A DNA stretch of 64,000 bases from Sorex araneus (lineage: Eukaryota; Chordata; Mammalia; Eulipotyphla; Soricidae), in contig NC_073304.1 in assembly GCF_027595985.1 (NCBI RefSeq), positions 216,568,000-216,631,999 on the forward strand. Direction: 5' to 3'. This document shows, in pieces, positions 50,338 to 62,164 of the stretch. The stretch's first letter is position 1; each line of letters begins with the position of its first letter. The translations under genes and the position numbers were made by a program. The notes below the pieces were generated by a model that did not search any database, was not told where the DNA came from, and saw only the letters and a list, made by a program, of their open reading frames with translations.

Positions 50338-50697
50338 AATTTTTTTTTTTCTTTTTGGGTCACACCTGGCGATGCACAGGGGTTACTCCTGGCTCTGCAC
50401 TCAGGAATTACCCCTGGCCGTGCTCAGGGGACCATATGGGATGCTGGGATTTGAACCCGGATCGGCCGCGTGCAAGGCAAACGCCCTACCCGCTGTGCTA
50501 TCTCTCCAGCCCCTTAATTTATTAATTTTGCTTTTTTGGTCACACCTGGCGATGCATGGGAATTACTCCTGGCTCTGCACTCAGGAATTGCTCCTGGCGG
50601 TGCTTGGGGGACCATGTGGGTTGCTGGGAATCAAACCTGGGTCAGCCACGTGTAAGGCAAATGCCCTACCCACTGTGCTATCGCTCCATCCCGCCCA
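50338..50697 (-). mobile_element. Two SOR-type SINEs in tandem
   Basis: 50345-50515 and 50525-50697, both well preserved. TTAATTTATTAATTTTG separates them, and GCCCAATAATTTTTA occurs both before the first and after the second. Confidence 0.93.
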
Positions 50698-50877
50698 ATA
50701 ATTTTTAATGTCCCAATTAATCTAGCAACACCTAAACCAATTTCCTATTGATTGTTGATAGAGAAGAGAAATAGTTGGCTTCTAACCACCTCTAATGTCC
50801 CCTTTTCAGATAAAATAACCTTTTGATTTTGTTTAGTTTGATTTTCTTAGTTTCCAAGTCCTAGTCCATCTTTTTGA

Positions 50878-50962
50878 GGCATTCTTAGTGCTGGGGATTG
50901 AACCGTACATTGTACATGCAAAGCAAATGCTTTATTTAGCTCATTGAACTATTTCTTCACTG
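50878..50962 (-). mobile_element. tRNA-Ala-like short SINE
   Basis: Reverse copy: GTGCTGGGGATTGAACCGTA and GCAAATGCTTTATTTAGCTC. Confidence 0.6.
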
Positions 50963-51114
50963 TGATTTGTATATGGGTATTAAAGGAGCTTTTCCAGCAC
51001 TTTGGCAGCCACACCCACAAACTGCCCCTGGCACCGTGTAATCCCACCAAGGGCCAATATCCAGAGACTATAAAACCAAATTCCTGGAAGCGCGAGGCCG
51101 CAAAACGGCTGTGC

Positions 51115-51505
51115 AACATCTAATAGCCTTGTTCTCCCTCTTGGAGAACCTGATAAGCTACCAAGAGTTTATTGCCCTCACGGGAGAGCCTTGCAAGCTC
51201 CCCATGGCGTATTCATATCCCAAATACAGTAAAAGATATATACATACCTCTCGGAGAGCCTGGCAAGCTACCGAGAGTATCCTGCCCACACGGGCACAGC
51301 CTGTCAAGCTACCCATGGCATATTCGATACGCCCAAAACTGTAATGATAAGTCTCATTCCCCTGACCCTGAAAAAGCCTCCAATCATTGGGAAAGACGAG
51401 TAAGGAGAGGCTGCTAAAATCTCAGGGCTGAGTGTATGGAGATGTTGCTGGTGCCCAATTGAGTAAATTGATGAACAAAATGGGATGACAATGATACAGT
51501 GATTA
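51115..51505 (+). mobile_element. Chimeric SINEs, partly duplicated
   Basis: A first fragment (51130-51240: CTCTTGGAGAACCTGATAAG and CGTATTCATATCCCAAATAC) is followed by a second, longer one (51245-51505). The second has the long-form block (CCTCCAATCATTGGGAAAGA) and a GATACAGTGATT tail. Confidence 0.88.
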
Positions 51506-51604
51506 AAGGAGAAGACATTGAAACTAATAGGTAGATGTTACTGAATTGAATCAGGTTATAAAGTAACATATATATCATCCTGCTTTGGTAAAAATGCAAC
51601 AATA

Positions 51605-51770
51605 GGGGGCTGGAGAGATGTACAGTGGGTAGGGCACTTGACTTGCATACAGTCTACTTGATCCTCAATATCCCATATGGTTCCCTGTACTTCAGCAGGC
51701 GTGATTCCTGCACGCAGAGCCAAGAGAAATCCCTGAGCACCGCTGGGAGTGGCCCCCAAATAAAGCAAAA
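51605..51770 (+). mobile_element. SOR-type SINE
   Basis: Moderately diverged plus copy. 51770-52235 after it is unique sequence without visible features. Confidence 0.82.
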
Positions 51771-52239
51771 CAAAATAATTTGTTCCATTAAATACTTATA
51801 AGACATTGAGAACAAACATTTCCATTAGTAACTGAGTAGCTTTTAAAGCATAGTCACTGTGAAAATCAAGGCAAGTAGAAAAAATAGATTCTTTGTGGGG
51901 GAAAAAAACTACTAAATATTCATTTTACATAGTCATATTTCAGGCTTGACTCACTTAGAATATTTTTCAAATTAAAAGCAAAAACTTGGATAAACTCAGA
52001 AAATTATACTTCCATTGACTGACATTATTCAAATAAACCCCGGAGTCATCTCCAATGAGTTTGACTGACTTGCGTGTTACAAAGTCCAAATTTCCAGCAG
52101 ATGGCAGCAGAGAGCTTTCTCGAATGAGGATTAAAATCCTTAACAGTAGAGAACTGAAAGCACTTTAACTGTTTAGAAACAGATTTACAGGTGAGGACAC
52201 AGCGACAAAGGTTTTCCTAAGGTAAACATTTTTACTAAG

Positions 52240-52485
52240 ATACTTTTTTTTTTATTTTTTTTATTTTTTTTTATTTATTTTTATTTTTATTTTTTTTTTT
52301 TTTTGCTTTTTGGGTCACACCTGGCTCTGCACAGGAGTTACTCCTGGCTCTGCACTCAGGAATTATCCCTGGCGGTGCTCAGGGGACCATATGGGATGCT
52401 GGGAATCGAACCCGGGTCGGTCGCGTGCAAGGCAAACGCCCTACCCGCTGTGCTATCGCTCCAGCCCCTACTAAGATACTTTTTA
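52240..52485 (-). mobile_element. SOR-type SINE, young, very long tail
   Basis: Near-consensus reverse copy with about 65 bases of T-rich tail (52243-52305), flanked by ACTAAGATACTTTTT. Confidence 0.95.
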
Positions 52486-52689
52486 TTTGCAGTGCCAGGG
52501 ATCAAATTCAGGGTCGCACAAGGGTGAGACACGAGCTCTCTCCGGCTGAACCACATTTCCCCATTGAATGTAACATTCTAAAAATTCATTTAGAATTACA
52601 TTGCACTTCACAAATACATTTAATGAGATATAGAAATTGTAGTATTTAACATGAGAGAATAAGTTATAATAAAAAGAAAAAAAATGTTT

Positions 52690-53660
52690 TGTTTTGGGGC
52701 CCAGGACCGCAGAGCTTCTAGCCATGCTCAGGGGGTCAGATGGTCATAGACGCTGGGCATCAAACATGACTCCACCATGGGCAAGGCTAGTGCCTCACCC
52801 TCTGTACTATTCTCTAGGCCCAGAAAAAAGATCTTTGGAGATTCTCATTGGATCCCCAATGTGCATGGTCCTTTGAGCACTACCAGGAGGAACCTCCAAG
52901 CACTGTCTGGTATAGTCCAAAGCAAAGATGAAAATTCATCTCTGGTTCACTCCTGGGTTTCGGCACCAAAAAACAAACAAACAAACAAACAAAAACAAAA
53001 ATTAAAAAAAAAGAAAATGTATCTTCGGAGTGTTTCCAGAATGCCCACCCTCTCCTTCCCCACCCACCCTACTTTTTTGAAATTTTTTTTTTGTTGGTTT
53101 ATTTTGGTTTGGGGCTTGTGGGCCACCTCTAAGAATGTTCAGAGGGTACTCTTGGCTGTGCACATGGTCCCTTCTGATGATGTTTGGGGAGAATTTGTAT
53201 GTGACACTAGGGGTCAAATGGGGGTCAGGTACATTTACTATCTCTATACTATCCCTTGTTCTATCTTTTCCACTCTAAATATAATCTCTTTTTGTTTGTC
53301 TGTTATTGGGCCACACCAGGTTGTGACCAGGTCTTACTCCTGGCTCTGCACTCAGGCATCACTCCTGATGGACTTGGGGCCATGTTGGGTGCCGGGGATC
53401 AAACCCGAGACAGCCACATACAAGGCAAGTGCTCTACTCACTCACTAATCATTCTGGCCCTCCAGAATACAAATTTTAAATTTTTTGTTTTTGTTTTTGG
53501 CCACATCTGGCAATGCTCAGAGGTTACTCTTGGCTCTGTACTCAGTAATCACTTCTGGCGGTGCTTGGGGGACAATATGGGATGCCAGGGATCGAACCTG
53601 GGTTGGGTGTGTGAAAGGCAAACACTCAACCTGCTGTACTGTCTCTCTGGTCCCTCAAGT
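52690..53660. mobile_element. Old SOR-type SINEs
   Basis: Minus copies at 52695-52820, 53100-53270, 53300-53460 and 53490-53655, and a partial plus copy at 52860-52930. Confidence 0.75.
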
Positions 53661-54014
53661 TTATTTCTTACTACTTACTAGCAGCCTCACTTGAATGGAA
53701 GGGCACTGGGTTAGATTCTCTACACAAGGCAATGTCTGGGATCTTGTCTCCAGTCCACAATTTCTTGAAAACTGAGATACCAAATTGGTTTGGCATTTGC
53801 TCCATCTGTGTCTCTGGAGTCTAGCATGCAGTCACTCTGTTTTGGCTGAATATTCCTTACTTTAATTCATGCATTTAGATGAAGATATTTTTATCACTTT
53901 ATGCTGAATTTTTTTTATAGAATCCACCTTCAGTGGTGCTGGGGGGCCTAGGGCTACACTTGATGGGTGGTGGGGAGGTTAGGGGGGAAGGGAAGAGCAC
54001 TGTGGGCTACACAA

Positions 54015-54290
54015 GTTTTCCACCACTTAGAGAAAGAGAGGAGAGAAGAGAGAGAGGAGAGAGAGAAAGAGAGAGAGAGAGAGACAGAGAGACAGAGAGA
54101 GACAGAGAGAGTCCTTCCATAGAGGCACTAGGGGAGTGGGGGGGGTGTATGGAGAAAGAACTGGGAACACTGACGGTGAGAAATGTACGCTGGTGAAGGC
54201 ATGGGTGTTGGAACATTGTGTGACTGAAATTCAATCATGAGCAACTTTGTAACTGTGTATCTCATTGTGATTCAATTTAAAAAAAAAAGT
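54015..54290 (+). mobile_element. L1 3' UTR end
   Basis: A GA-rich tract (54028-54110) is followed by a G-run, GAAGGCATGGGTGTTGGAAC, TTCAATCATGAGCAACTTTG and an A-tail. It is the same order as at 6480 and 58330. Confidence 0.75.
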
Positions 54291-54439
54291 TTTCCACCAT
54301 TTGAGTTATCTCCTTGGTCTCTATCCATAATTTTCTGTTGTTTGCAGCAGGAATGTCAATTGGGGTACCCGGGTCCATTATACCAAAGCATCTTAAATTT
54401 TTCACACTCACCTTTTTTTTTTGCCCAAATAATGCATTG

Positions 54440-54840
54440 TGGGGAATCAGAGAGATAGTACATCAGGTAAGGCACTTATCTTGGCTGTGGCTGACCAGGA
54501 TTTGATCCTTGACATCTCATATGGCTCCCCAAGCCAATCAAGGTATGATTCTTGAGTGCCGAGCCAGGAGTTGCTCCTGAGTACCACCAGGTGTGGCCCC
54601 AAAACAAAAAAAAAAAACCAACAAAAAGAAATGCATCATGGGGGGCTGGTGCAATAGCACAGTGGGTAGGGTGTTTGCCTTGCACGCAGCCAACCGGGTT
54701 CAATTCCCAGCATCCCATATGGTCCCCTGAGCACCGCCAGGGGTGATTCCTGAGTGCAGAGCCAGGAGTAACCTCTGAGCATCGCTGGGTGTGACCCAAA
54801 AAGCAAAAAAAAAAAAAAAAAAAGAAAAAAGAAATGCATC
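54440..54840 (+). mobile_element. Two SOR-type SINEs
   Basis: 54440-54625 is old. 54640-54830 is young, flanked by GAAATGCATCATGGG. Confidence 0.9.
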
Positions 54841-55029
54841 ATGGGACAGCGCTATCAGAAACACCTTGGATTCATCACATGGTTGATTTCTAATTAATGT
54901 ATGTCTTTTACATGTTCAGAAACCTTCCATTGTTGCAGCTCCACAGTCAGTTATTTAGCCCCAGGTGAGGTGGTAGCCTACGGCCAGAGAAGCTAGATAA
55001 CAGTCTGCATCAGTTATTTTAAAAGATAT

Positions 55030-55275
55030 TCTTGGGCCTGGAGAGATAGGACCAAGGTGAAGGCACCTGCCTTGCATGTGGATGTGACTGTGACAACGGC
55101 TTGAATCCTGGTACCTCAGATGGGTTGCCAAGCATCACCAGGTTCAGCCCCTTAGCATCATACAACATCACTGTATCACTGTCATCCTGTTGCTCATCGA
55201 TTTGCTCGAGCGGGCACGTCTCCATTGAGAGACTTATTACTGTTTTTTGGCATAGCGAGTACACCACGGTAACAA
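55030..55275. mobile_element. Old SOR-type SINE and chimeric SINE fragment
   Basis: Plus SOR remnant at 55030-55150. Reverse chimeric fragment at 55165-55275, with tail ATCACTGTATCACTGTCATC and TTGCTCGAGCGGGCACGTCT. Confidence 0.8.
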
Positions 55276-55279
55276 AAAC

Positions 55280-56095
55280 AAATTCTTCAAGTCTTATCAG
55301 AGAAGACTCGGGTTTTGAGGAGTACTGATCCCACGGCGTTCCCTGTCTCTGCATGCTGTTCTTTCCTCCGAGGCCCCGTCCTTTAAGCATGACACGTGTG
55401 GACTGATGCCAGCATGGGAAGCGTGGCGCTTTGGCGGCCAGGGAGTTATGGAGCGTCAGGCGGAGACCAAAATTTCCAGGGCAGCCGAGGTCAGCAGTGG
55501 TCAAGCTACTTTGGGTCACTCTTGCCTCTTGTTTTCTCTGCCACTTCCATCCTGAAATGCTCCTAAATTGCCCTGTTGTTTATTTCCCTTGCCTAACGTT
55601 TCTGGTAAAGGGCACGGTTTAATGTTTATCAAAGGAATCTTTTTAAGGACAAGCGAGCTCGCGTTGGCCAGGCTCCATTCTCAGCGTGTCTGGTTCTGGA
55701 GCCCAGAACAGAAATATTTTCAGCGTCTGAGGCTCCGCATCTCATGGCTCACGTGCTTTCCTGTGCTCCGCCACCTACTGCAGCCAGAGTGAAGGAAGCA
55801 CAGCGAAGGCGAGAGGGAGCCACGGAACACTCTCTCCCACAGAAAGCCTTTTCCTCTTCCCTTCTAACGCCTCAGACCTTCCCGGAAACGGTCCCTTCCC
55901 CTGACCCTCCCAAAGCAAACAAAGATGGGTTTGGTGGGGGGCTCCCCAGTTCCCCCCATACCTTCCCCCCCATGAACAGCCTAGGACCCCCGACAGCCCT
56001 GTCTGTGTCTTCTAGACCCACATCTTCTCCTCTTTGTTTCCTCCTGCCCTCTGGCCTCTTTCTTACAACTTTCTCACATTCCTCAACAATAAGTC
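55280..56095. other. Unique non-repetitive stretch
   Basis: SINE-free sequence with no convincing exon. 55560-55660 contains TGTTTATTTCCC, TGTTTATCAAAGG and an AT-rich core, which look like forkhead and TCF/LEF sites. 55850-56090 is C/T-rich. Confidence 0.4.
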
Positions 56096-56370
56096 TCACG
56101 AGGCTGGAGAGATAGCACAGCGGGTAGGGCGTTTGCCTTGCACGTGGCCGACCCAGGTTCAAATCCCAGCATCCCATATGGTCCCCTGAGCACTGCCAGG
56201 GGTAATTCCTGAGTGCAGAGCCAGGAGTAATTCCTGTGCATCGCCAGGTGTGACCCAAAAAGCAAAACAAAACAAAACAAAACAAAAACAATAAGTCTCA
56301 CAATAGAGATGTTACTGGTGCCCGCTCGAACAAATCGAAGAGCAACGGGAGGACAGTGCTAGAGTTGCTA
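56096..56370 (+). mobile_element. Young SOR-type SINE inside a chimeric SINE
   Basis: The SOR copy at 56102-56287 is flanked by CAATAAGTCTCAC. The sequence that follows (AATAGAGATGTTACTGGTGC to AACGGGAGGACAGTGC, to 56365) is the 3' half of a chimeric SINE that it entered. Confidence 0.92.
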
Positions 56371-56399
56371 CATTTTATTTTATATCATTAAAAAAAATT

Positions 56400-56560
56400 G
56401 GGGGTGAGGTGGGGGCCCCACTTGATGGTACTAAGGACCCCCAGTTGTTCTTTGCTCAGGAACCGTTCCTGGTGAGGCCTGAACCATATGGGGGGGAGGC
56501 CAGGATCAAACAGGGCTGGCCTTCTGCAAGGGCTGAAGCCTTGGACTTTCTGGCCCCTCT
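56400..56560 (-). mobile_element. Old SOR-type SINE
   Basis: Badly diverged reverse copy; only its general order is recognisable. Confidence 0.5.
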
Positions 56561-56790
56561 TTCATTTAATTTCATGAACACCGTGCTCCTTCAGGCTACA
56601 CAGGAGACCATTCGCTCTTTTCCCTCCACTCATCCCACTTCTACCTGGGTCTCTAACTGCTACCTTACGTTGCTAAGATACCTTATGTTGCAAAGATAGT
56701 TCCCAGGTCTCCTTCTCCTTGAATCCAGCTACCTCTGGGCACCTCCCTGCAGACATCCCCTGGGATTCTCACTCCAAGGTGTCCTGAGCC

Positions 56791-56792
56791 TG

Positions 56793-56836
<44 letters not shown>
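56791..56836. repeat. (CT)n microsatellite
   Basis: About 22 CT units followed by a short GT and TCTG array to 56866. Confidence 0.95.
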
Positions 56837-56841
<5 letters not shown>

Positions 56842-57019
56842 ATGTGTGTGTGTCTGTCTGTCTGTCTTGCCTGCGTCACTGTATTTGCATCGCATGCATC
56901 CCAACTGCTTTCTTCTCTATACAGTTGCTTCTAATCCCTCCTCCGCACACCTTCCTGGCATCTCCATGTGGCGTGCTGGCTCTAGAATGCAAATGTGAGA
57001 TCTTCCCCGTGCTTAAAAC

Positions 57020-57430
57020 CTATCACTGGAACTAGAGAGATAGTACAGGGGTTAAGGCATTTGCCTTGCATGCAACCAACCCTTCTTTGATCCCTGACTC
57101 TCCATAAGTCGCCCAAGCACTGTCAGGAGTGATCCCTGGAGCACAGATGCAGAAGCTCTGAGAGCTGCTTGTTGTGACTCCAAGATCCAAATAAAGTAAA
57201 GCCCTTCACTAGTGCTAGATCCTTAATTATACTTCCTCAGGATTTTTTAATTTGTTTGGGGACCACACTCAGCAGTGCTCAGGGCCAACTCCTGGCTCTG
57301 CACTCAGGAATCACTCCTGGTGGTGCTTGAGGGACCATATGGGGTGCTGGGGATAGAATCTGGGTGGGTCACATGCAAAACTGTGTGTCATGTGCAACGC
57401 TGTCCTGCTGTCCTATCTCTCTGGCCCCTA
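57020..57430. mobile_element. Two SOR-type SINEs
   Basis: Plus copy 57025-57200 (old) and minus copy 57250-57430. 57430-57840 after them is unique C/T-rich sequence with no exon signs. Confidence 0.8.
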
Positions 57431-58129
57431 GTCTCCCTCAGATTTGCATGCCATACCCACCCCTGACCTTGGCCCCGGCCTCTCCACACCTGCCCTACTG
57501 CAGTCAGGTGGATTCTCTCAAGCTCCAAAGATTCTGGCCCTTGTACAGTGGGGTCCTTTTCCCCTTGTGGCCCATTCCTGTCAACACACTAGTGTTTGTC
57601 CTCTCAGCGTCCACTCAGCATCCCCTCAGCTTGGAAGCCACCTCACTCTGTCTGAAGTGCTCTCTGCTGGCTCAGTCTTGGAGCATATTTGTTCTGTGTG
57701 TAGCCCTTGGTCGTTGAGTGGGTTGTGAGCTGTGAATGCATCGTTTCCTCTTCTCTTGGGCACTCTGGCACCTACCAGTGCTGGCACAGCAACTATGGAA
57801 TCAGTGAGCAGCTCTCCTTTGACTTGTTTTTCCTCTTGTTTTATTCTGGGACCTTTCCAGAGATGCTCAGAAAGCCTGGGAGGCCCTCACAGGGTAGGGG
57901 TGAAGTCTCAGCTACCTGGACTAAAGCAAGGCTGGAGAATGTGGTGCTGCTTCCGGGGACACCCCAGCCCTGGCTTCCAGGCCTGTGCCTGGAATGCTAA
58001 GGGATCATTGTTGTGTTGCTGAAAAAAAGAACCAGGGTCAACTGCATGCAAGCTATGCACCTGAGGCCCTGTACTATCTCTCTGGCCCCTTGACTAACTT
58101 TTTTGTGCCAAGTTCTTCTGTTTATGAGA

Positions 58130-58235
58130 TGTGTCATCTGGGTGAGTCATTTGACTTCCTGGGATTTAGTTAAAGTTGTGATAATAGACTCATCGCAAGA
58201 ATTTAATGAGATTGAACACAGATGCACTTTGTCTT
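58130..58235 (+). mobile_element. MIR fragment
   Basis: CTGGGTGAGTCATTTGACTT, then GATAATAGACTCATCGCAAG and AATTTAATGAGATTGAAC follow the core of the ancient mammalian MIR in order. Confidence 0.75.
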
Positions 58236-58329
58236 TTGCTGCTTTTGAGATGTAAGGACTTGAGATGTCATGACTTACTGCTGTTTGGTTTCTTGTAGGC
58301 TTTTTAAAAATGTGCTCTCTTAATCATAA

Positions 58330-58560
58330 TGCACAAAAGGAAAAGGAAAGAGGAGCAAGAAGGAAAGTGCTTCCCATAGAGGGAGACTGGGGGTGGAGGG
58401 GGTGTTGGGGAGGTGTTGGGAGGGAAACAGGGGACCTTCGTGGTGGGAAATGTACACTGTTGGAGGAATGGGTATTGATCATTGTATGACTGAAATCCAA
58501 TTATGAACAGCTTTGTAATGGTCTACCTCACGGGTATTCAATTTAAACATTTTTTAAATG
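58330..58560 (+). mobile_element. L1 3' UTR end
   Basis: Purine/G-rich tract, GGAGGAATGGGTATTGATCA, CCAATTATGAACAGCTTTG and an AT-rich end; the third copy of this type. Confidence 0.72.
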
Positions 58561-58639
58561 TTTAATGTGGAGTTCATGCCCAATTCAATCAGCTTGATCA
58601 ATGGCTGAATAAAAAGCAGTACTCCTATATTTTTAAAAA

Positions 58640-59235
58640 GTGCTCTCTTGGGACTGGGGCAATAGTACAGTGGGGGGAGGCATTTGCTTTGCACCCAGCA
58701 GCCTGAGTTCAACCCATGGCATTCCATATGGTTTCCAGAGTTCACCACAAGAAATATGAGTACAGAGACTGGAGTAAGTCCTGAGCACCACCAAGTGTGC
58801 CCTCCCCCCACCCCTACGCCACCAAAAAAGGTGCTCTCTTGATTTTCTTTTTCTCTGGGACCTTGCTAGGCTCCACTGAATGCCCTGGCTTCCTTTCTCC
58901 CCAAGTCTGTCCTCACTTCACCCGTTCAGACACTTGTCTTCTCCCAACCCCACCCCTTCAAGCCACGCTCCTGCCTTTCTCCTCCCCATGGCTGCCTTTC
59001 TGCTGACTGCCTGCTGTCTCTCTCCACCCACTTCTTTAGTTTTAGGGGGTAGGGTGGCTGGTGGATGGCAGGGCTTAGGCCACACCCAGGGGTGTTCAGG
59101 CTTACTTTTGATTCAAGAGTCACTCCTGGAAGTCTTGGGGGTGGAACCATTTGTGGGGATCAAACTTGGGCTACTTGGATTGGCCACACGCCAGGCCAGC
59201 ATCCTCCTCACTGGACCGTTTCTCTGGTGCCCAGT
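58640..59235. mobile_element. SOR-type SINEs
   Basis: Plus copy 58640-58825 (bounded by GTGCTCTCTTG on both sides) and an old minus copy at 59070-59235. Confidence 0.78.
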
Positions 59236-59289
59236 GGCCCCGCCTTTCTGACTTTCTGTGATCTGGGACCCTTTCTGTGTTTGTCACTC

Positions 59290-59291
<2 letters not shown>

Positions 59292-59382
<91 letters not shown>
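59292..59382. repeat. (GT)n(GA)n compound microsatellite
   Basis: About 20 GT units (59292-59331) change directly into about 25 GA units (59332-59382). Confidence 0.97.
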
Positions 59383-59387
<5 letters not shown>

Positions 59388-59980
59388 TCTTCTGTGGCCG
59401 GATGCACAGGGCCCTCTCCAGGCCCCGTGACCTCTGGAACATCCAATCCCAGTCCCCGCTCCCCTGCTTGAAACCATCTCCTGATCCTGCCCCTTCCAGA
59501 CTTTCCTTGGCTCCCTCCTACGCCCTCATTCTCTTCCCACAAGTGCTGGCAGTTGAGGCTCTGCCCTTAGGCCTGTTTGCCAGCTCCCCAGCTCTCACCC
59601 ATTCTGCCCGGGGCCACCAGACTGTCTGCTCTGCCGCCTGCGAGGGCAGCTCCATGTGTGTGTGCCAGAGGGACAGCTCCAGGGAAATGACACCAGAAAT
59701 GTCCCAAGTGACAAGCAGCCTGTGCAGTGCCTCCCTCCGCCCGCATCTCCCGTGCGTCTCATTTCTGTCTGCGCCATCGTTCTCTCTGACATGCTGGAGA
59801 CTCGCTCTAGCTTCCTCCCACGGCCAGTCCTGTGCCAGTCCTGCAGATGCGCTTCCTGAAATGCCAGGGACCGGCCATTTCCACCACCACCACCTCCGCG
59901 GCTCGACCTGTCCTCTCCTCTGCCCTCCACCAACCCCACAGCCTGGCACAGGAACTGTTTCCTTCCCTCACTCGCTTGTT
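59383..59980. other. Unique GC-rich stretch
   Basis: C/T-rich, non-repetitive DNA. Several open frames overlap on both strands, which is typical of chance ORFs in GC-rich DNA. No splice-bounded reading frame resembles a protein I know. Confidence 0.5.
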
Positions 59981-59984
59981 TTCC

Positions 59985-60080
59985 CTTTCAATAAATCTGT
60001 ATTATGCCCCTACTGTGTTCCAGACACTCTTCCTTATTGAGTACCTACTGTGTGCCAGAGACGCTACTATTTATTTACTG
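59985..60080 (+). mobile_element. MIR/L2-type ancient repeat
   Basis: CTACTGTGTTCCAGACACTC, then ATTGAGTACCTACTGTGTGC and TTTACTGAGCAC are the well-known words of old mammalian MIR/L2 repeats. Confidence 0.75.
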
Positions 60081-60429
60081 AGCACTATTTTCCAGGCATC
60101 AGAAAAACAAAACAAAAATAATGCAGTCTCCAGGCTGTTGAGAGCCAGTAGGAGGCGTATTTCCAGGCTGCGGGCCACAGATGAGCAGGCAGATCAGTCC
60201 TGTCCCCAGGGCCTCTAGCTGGGCCCTCCTGTTCCATTTCCTTCTTCATCTCAATACTTTCTATGCTAAATTGGGGGGTTGGGGGGTTGCCAGGGATGGA
60301 GTGCAGGGCTTGCACAGGCCACACGTCCCAGCCAGGCTAGTGTCGATGCTCATCTTTTTTGGAGCCAGGAGGGTTCCCAGGTGGGGCCCGGGGCCACTCC
60401 CTGTAATACTCAGCCAAGTGGGCATGTGG

Positions 60430-60740
60430 TTCATTTCTAAGGCCAAGGGGACCAGAGAGAAGGAGCAGAGCAGGAAGGGCGCCTGACTTGCACGCAGCTG
60501 ACCTGGATTCCATCCCAGCATCCTGAGCACCACCAGGAGTGACTCCTGAGCACAGAGCCATGAGTAAGCCCTGAGTGCCACCCCCTCTCCAAAATGCTAA
60601 GACAAAGCACTACCAGGGTTACTCTGGGGATACATCCGCGCTACACCTTGCTCAGATGCTCAGAAGCCATGTGGTGCCAGGGCTGGGCCCTGGGCCAGGG
60701 ACATGCGTTGCATCTCCCCGGCCCACTCAGGAGTGTTTCC
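60430..60740. mobile_element. Old SOR-type SINEs
   Basis: Plus copy at 60440-60600, with a reverse remnant at 60605-60725. The following 60740-61675 is unique GC-rich sequence; no exon seen. Confidence 0.65.
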
Positions 60741-61679
60741 AAGTATGGAACAGGAAGGTGCAGCCGGGCTGCCTGTCCCTTCCTCAGCTCCAGGGCATGC
60801 GAGCCTCCTGTTTGAGATTCTCCTCCAGCCTCTCTCCCTGCTCCTGCCTCATCCAGGCCCAACGCTCTGCTCAGGAAGAGGCCCTTCCTGCCTCCATACC
60901 TTTCCTCCCCTCCTCTCCCCTCTGCCTATGAACATCCCCACTTGGGGTCTATTTTTTGGCCCCAACTCCCAGCAGGTATAGACCATCTCTCGGAGGGTGC
61001 ATCAGCCCCGCCACCCCCTCCCCCGCCCCGCCCACACACATCCTCCCAGGGAGAAGAAAACTGAGGACTCAAGTTCAAACTCTTCTGTGGGAGATCAGGG
61101 GCTGCACCTCCACCAGCCACAACCCCCAAGAGACAGCGCCGCTAGCAAGAGAGTTCCACAGAGAGCCTCCAGGTTTCTACCGAGACGGGTGGGCAGCGCC
61201 AAGCAGGAGGCCCACAGATGGGACCAACACTTGCATCCCTGAGTAAGGCCATCCTCAGCGTCACAGTGACGAGGGTGGAGCGTGGGGCTCAGCATGCAGC
61301 CTCTCTGCTCTGTCACACAGGGCCACAGAGCAAGCTGTTTGCATCTCTCCCGGCACCCCCGGGCCCTCACCCCCCGCCAAGCCCCTCGCTCCACCTCCCC
61401 GCTGCCAACACCTCCCGATCCCCCTGTTCCCCGTCACGCAGTCCGGCCGCTGCCTTCCAGCTCCCGTGGTGTGCCCGTCCGCATCTGCTGTGGCAGTTGG
61501 TGTGTTCCGCCTTGTAGCTTGACTTCTCGGGAACTTGTCTCAGAGGAACTTGTCTCATCTGCCCTACCAGGTTTCTGAGTTCCCTCCATGGATCCTGCGG
61601 CAGGGGGAGAAGGAGATGGTCTAAGCATTTGCATATAGTGAAATATCTTCCATGGAAGGCAAGACCTATATATAGTCTA

Positions 61680-61860
61680 GGGGACTGGAGAGATAGCGCA
61701 GCAGGTCAGGCGCTGGCCTTGCACGCAGCAGACTCGGGTTTGATTCCCAGCAATGCATATGGCCCCTGAGCCCTTCCAGGCATGATCCCCTAGTGTAAAG
61801 CCAGGAGTAAGCCCTGAGCATTGCTGCGTATGGCCCCAAAACAAAACAATAATAATTACT
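61680..61860 (+). mobile_element. SOR-type SINE
   Basis: Moderately diverged full-length plus copy. Confidence 0.88.
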
Positions 61861-61889
61861 GGCTGAAAAAAAAATGGCTGCAGTTATAT

Positions 61890-61950
61890 AAAGCATTTAG
61901 GGCAAGGCCTAGAACTTGGTGGATGCTCAATAATTGGAAGACGGATTGAC
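61890..61950 (-). mobile_element. MIR/L2-type ancient repeat, fragment
   Basis: GCCTAGAACTTGGTGGATGC and TCAATAATTGGAAGACGGAT recall the reverse of the MIR/L2 ending (…GGTGCTCAATAAATG…). Confidence 0.55.
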
Positions 61951-62105
61951 TTGAGCCTCACCATGCCAGCTATGCCAGCTCTTGGGAACAATGGGCTGTG
62001 GTCACTGTTAGCAGAAGGCCGGCAGCACAGCGCTGGCTGCAGCTCCAGCTGGAGAAATGGAACTGGGATTCAATTTAGCCCTAGATGCTCTTGTGGGTCT
62101 CTCTC

Positions 62106-62111
<6 letters not shown>

Positions 62112-62158
<47 letters not shown>
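62112..62158. repeat. (GT)n microsatellite
   Basis: About 23 GT units. Confidence 0.97.
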
Positions 62159-62159
<1 letters not shown>

Positions 62160-62164
62160 TGGGG

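Noticed and set aside
59258-60040. A 260-codon open frame through the GT/GA microsatellite
   Set aside because: The first third is translated microsatellite; the rest is GC-rich with long open frames on the other strand too, and no splice or start evidence.
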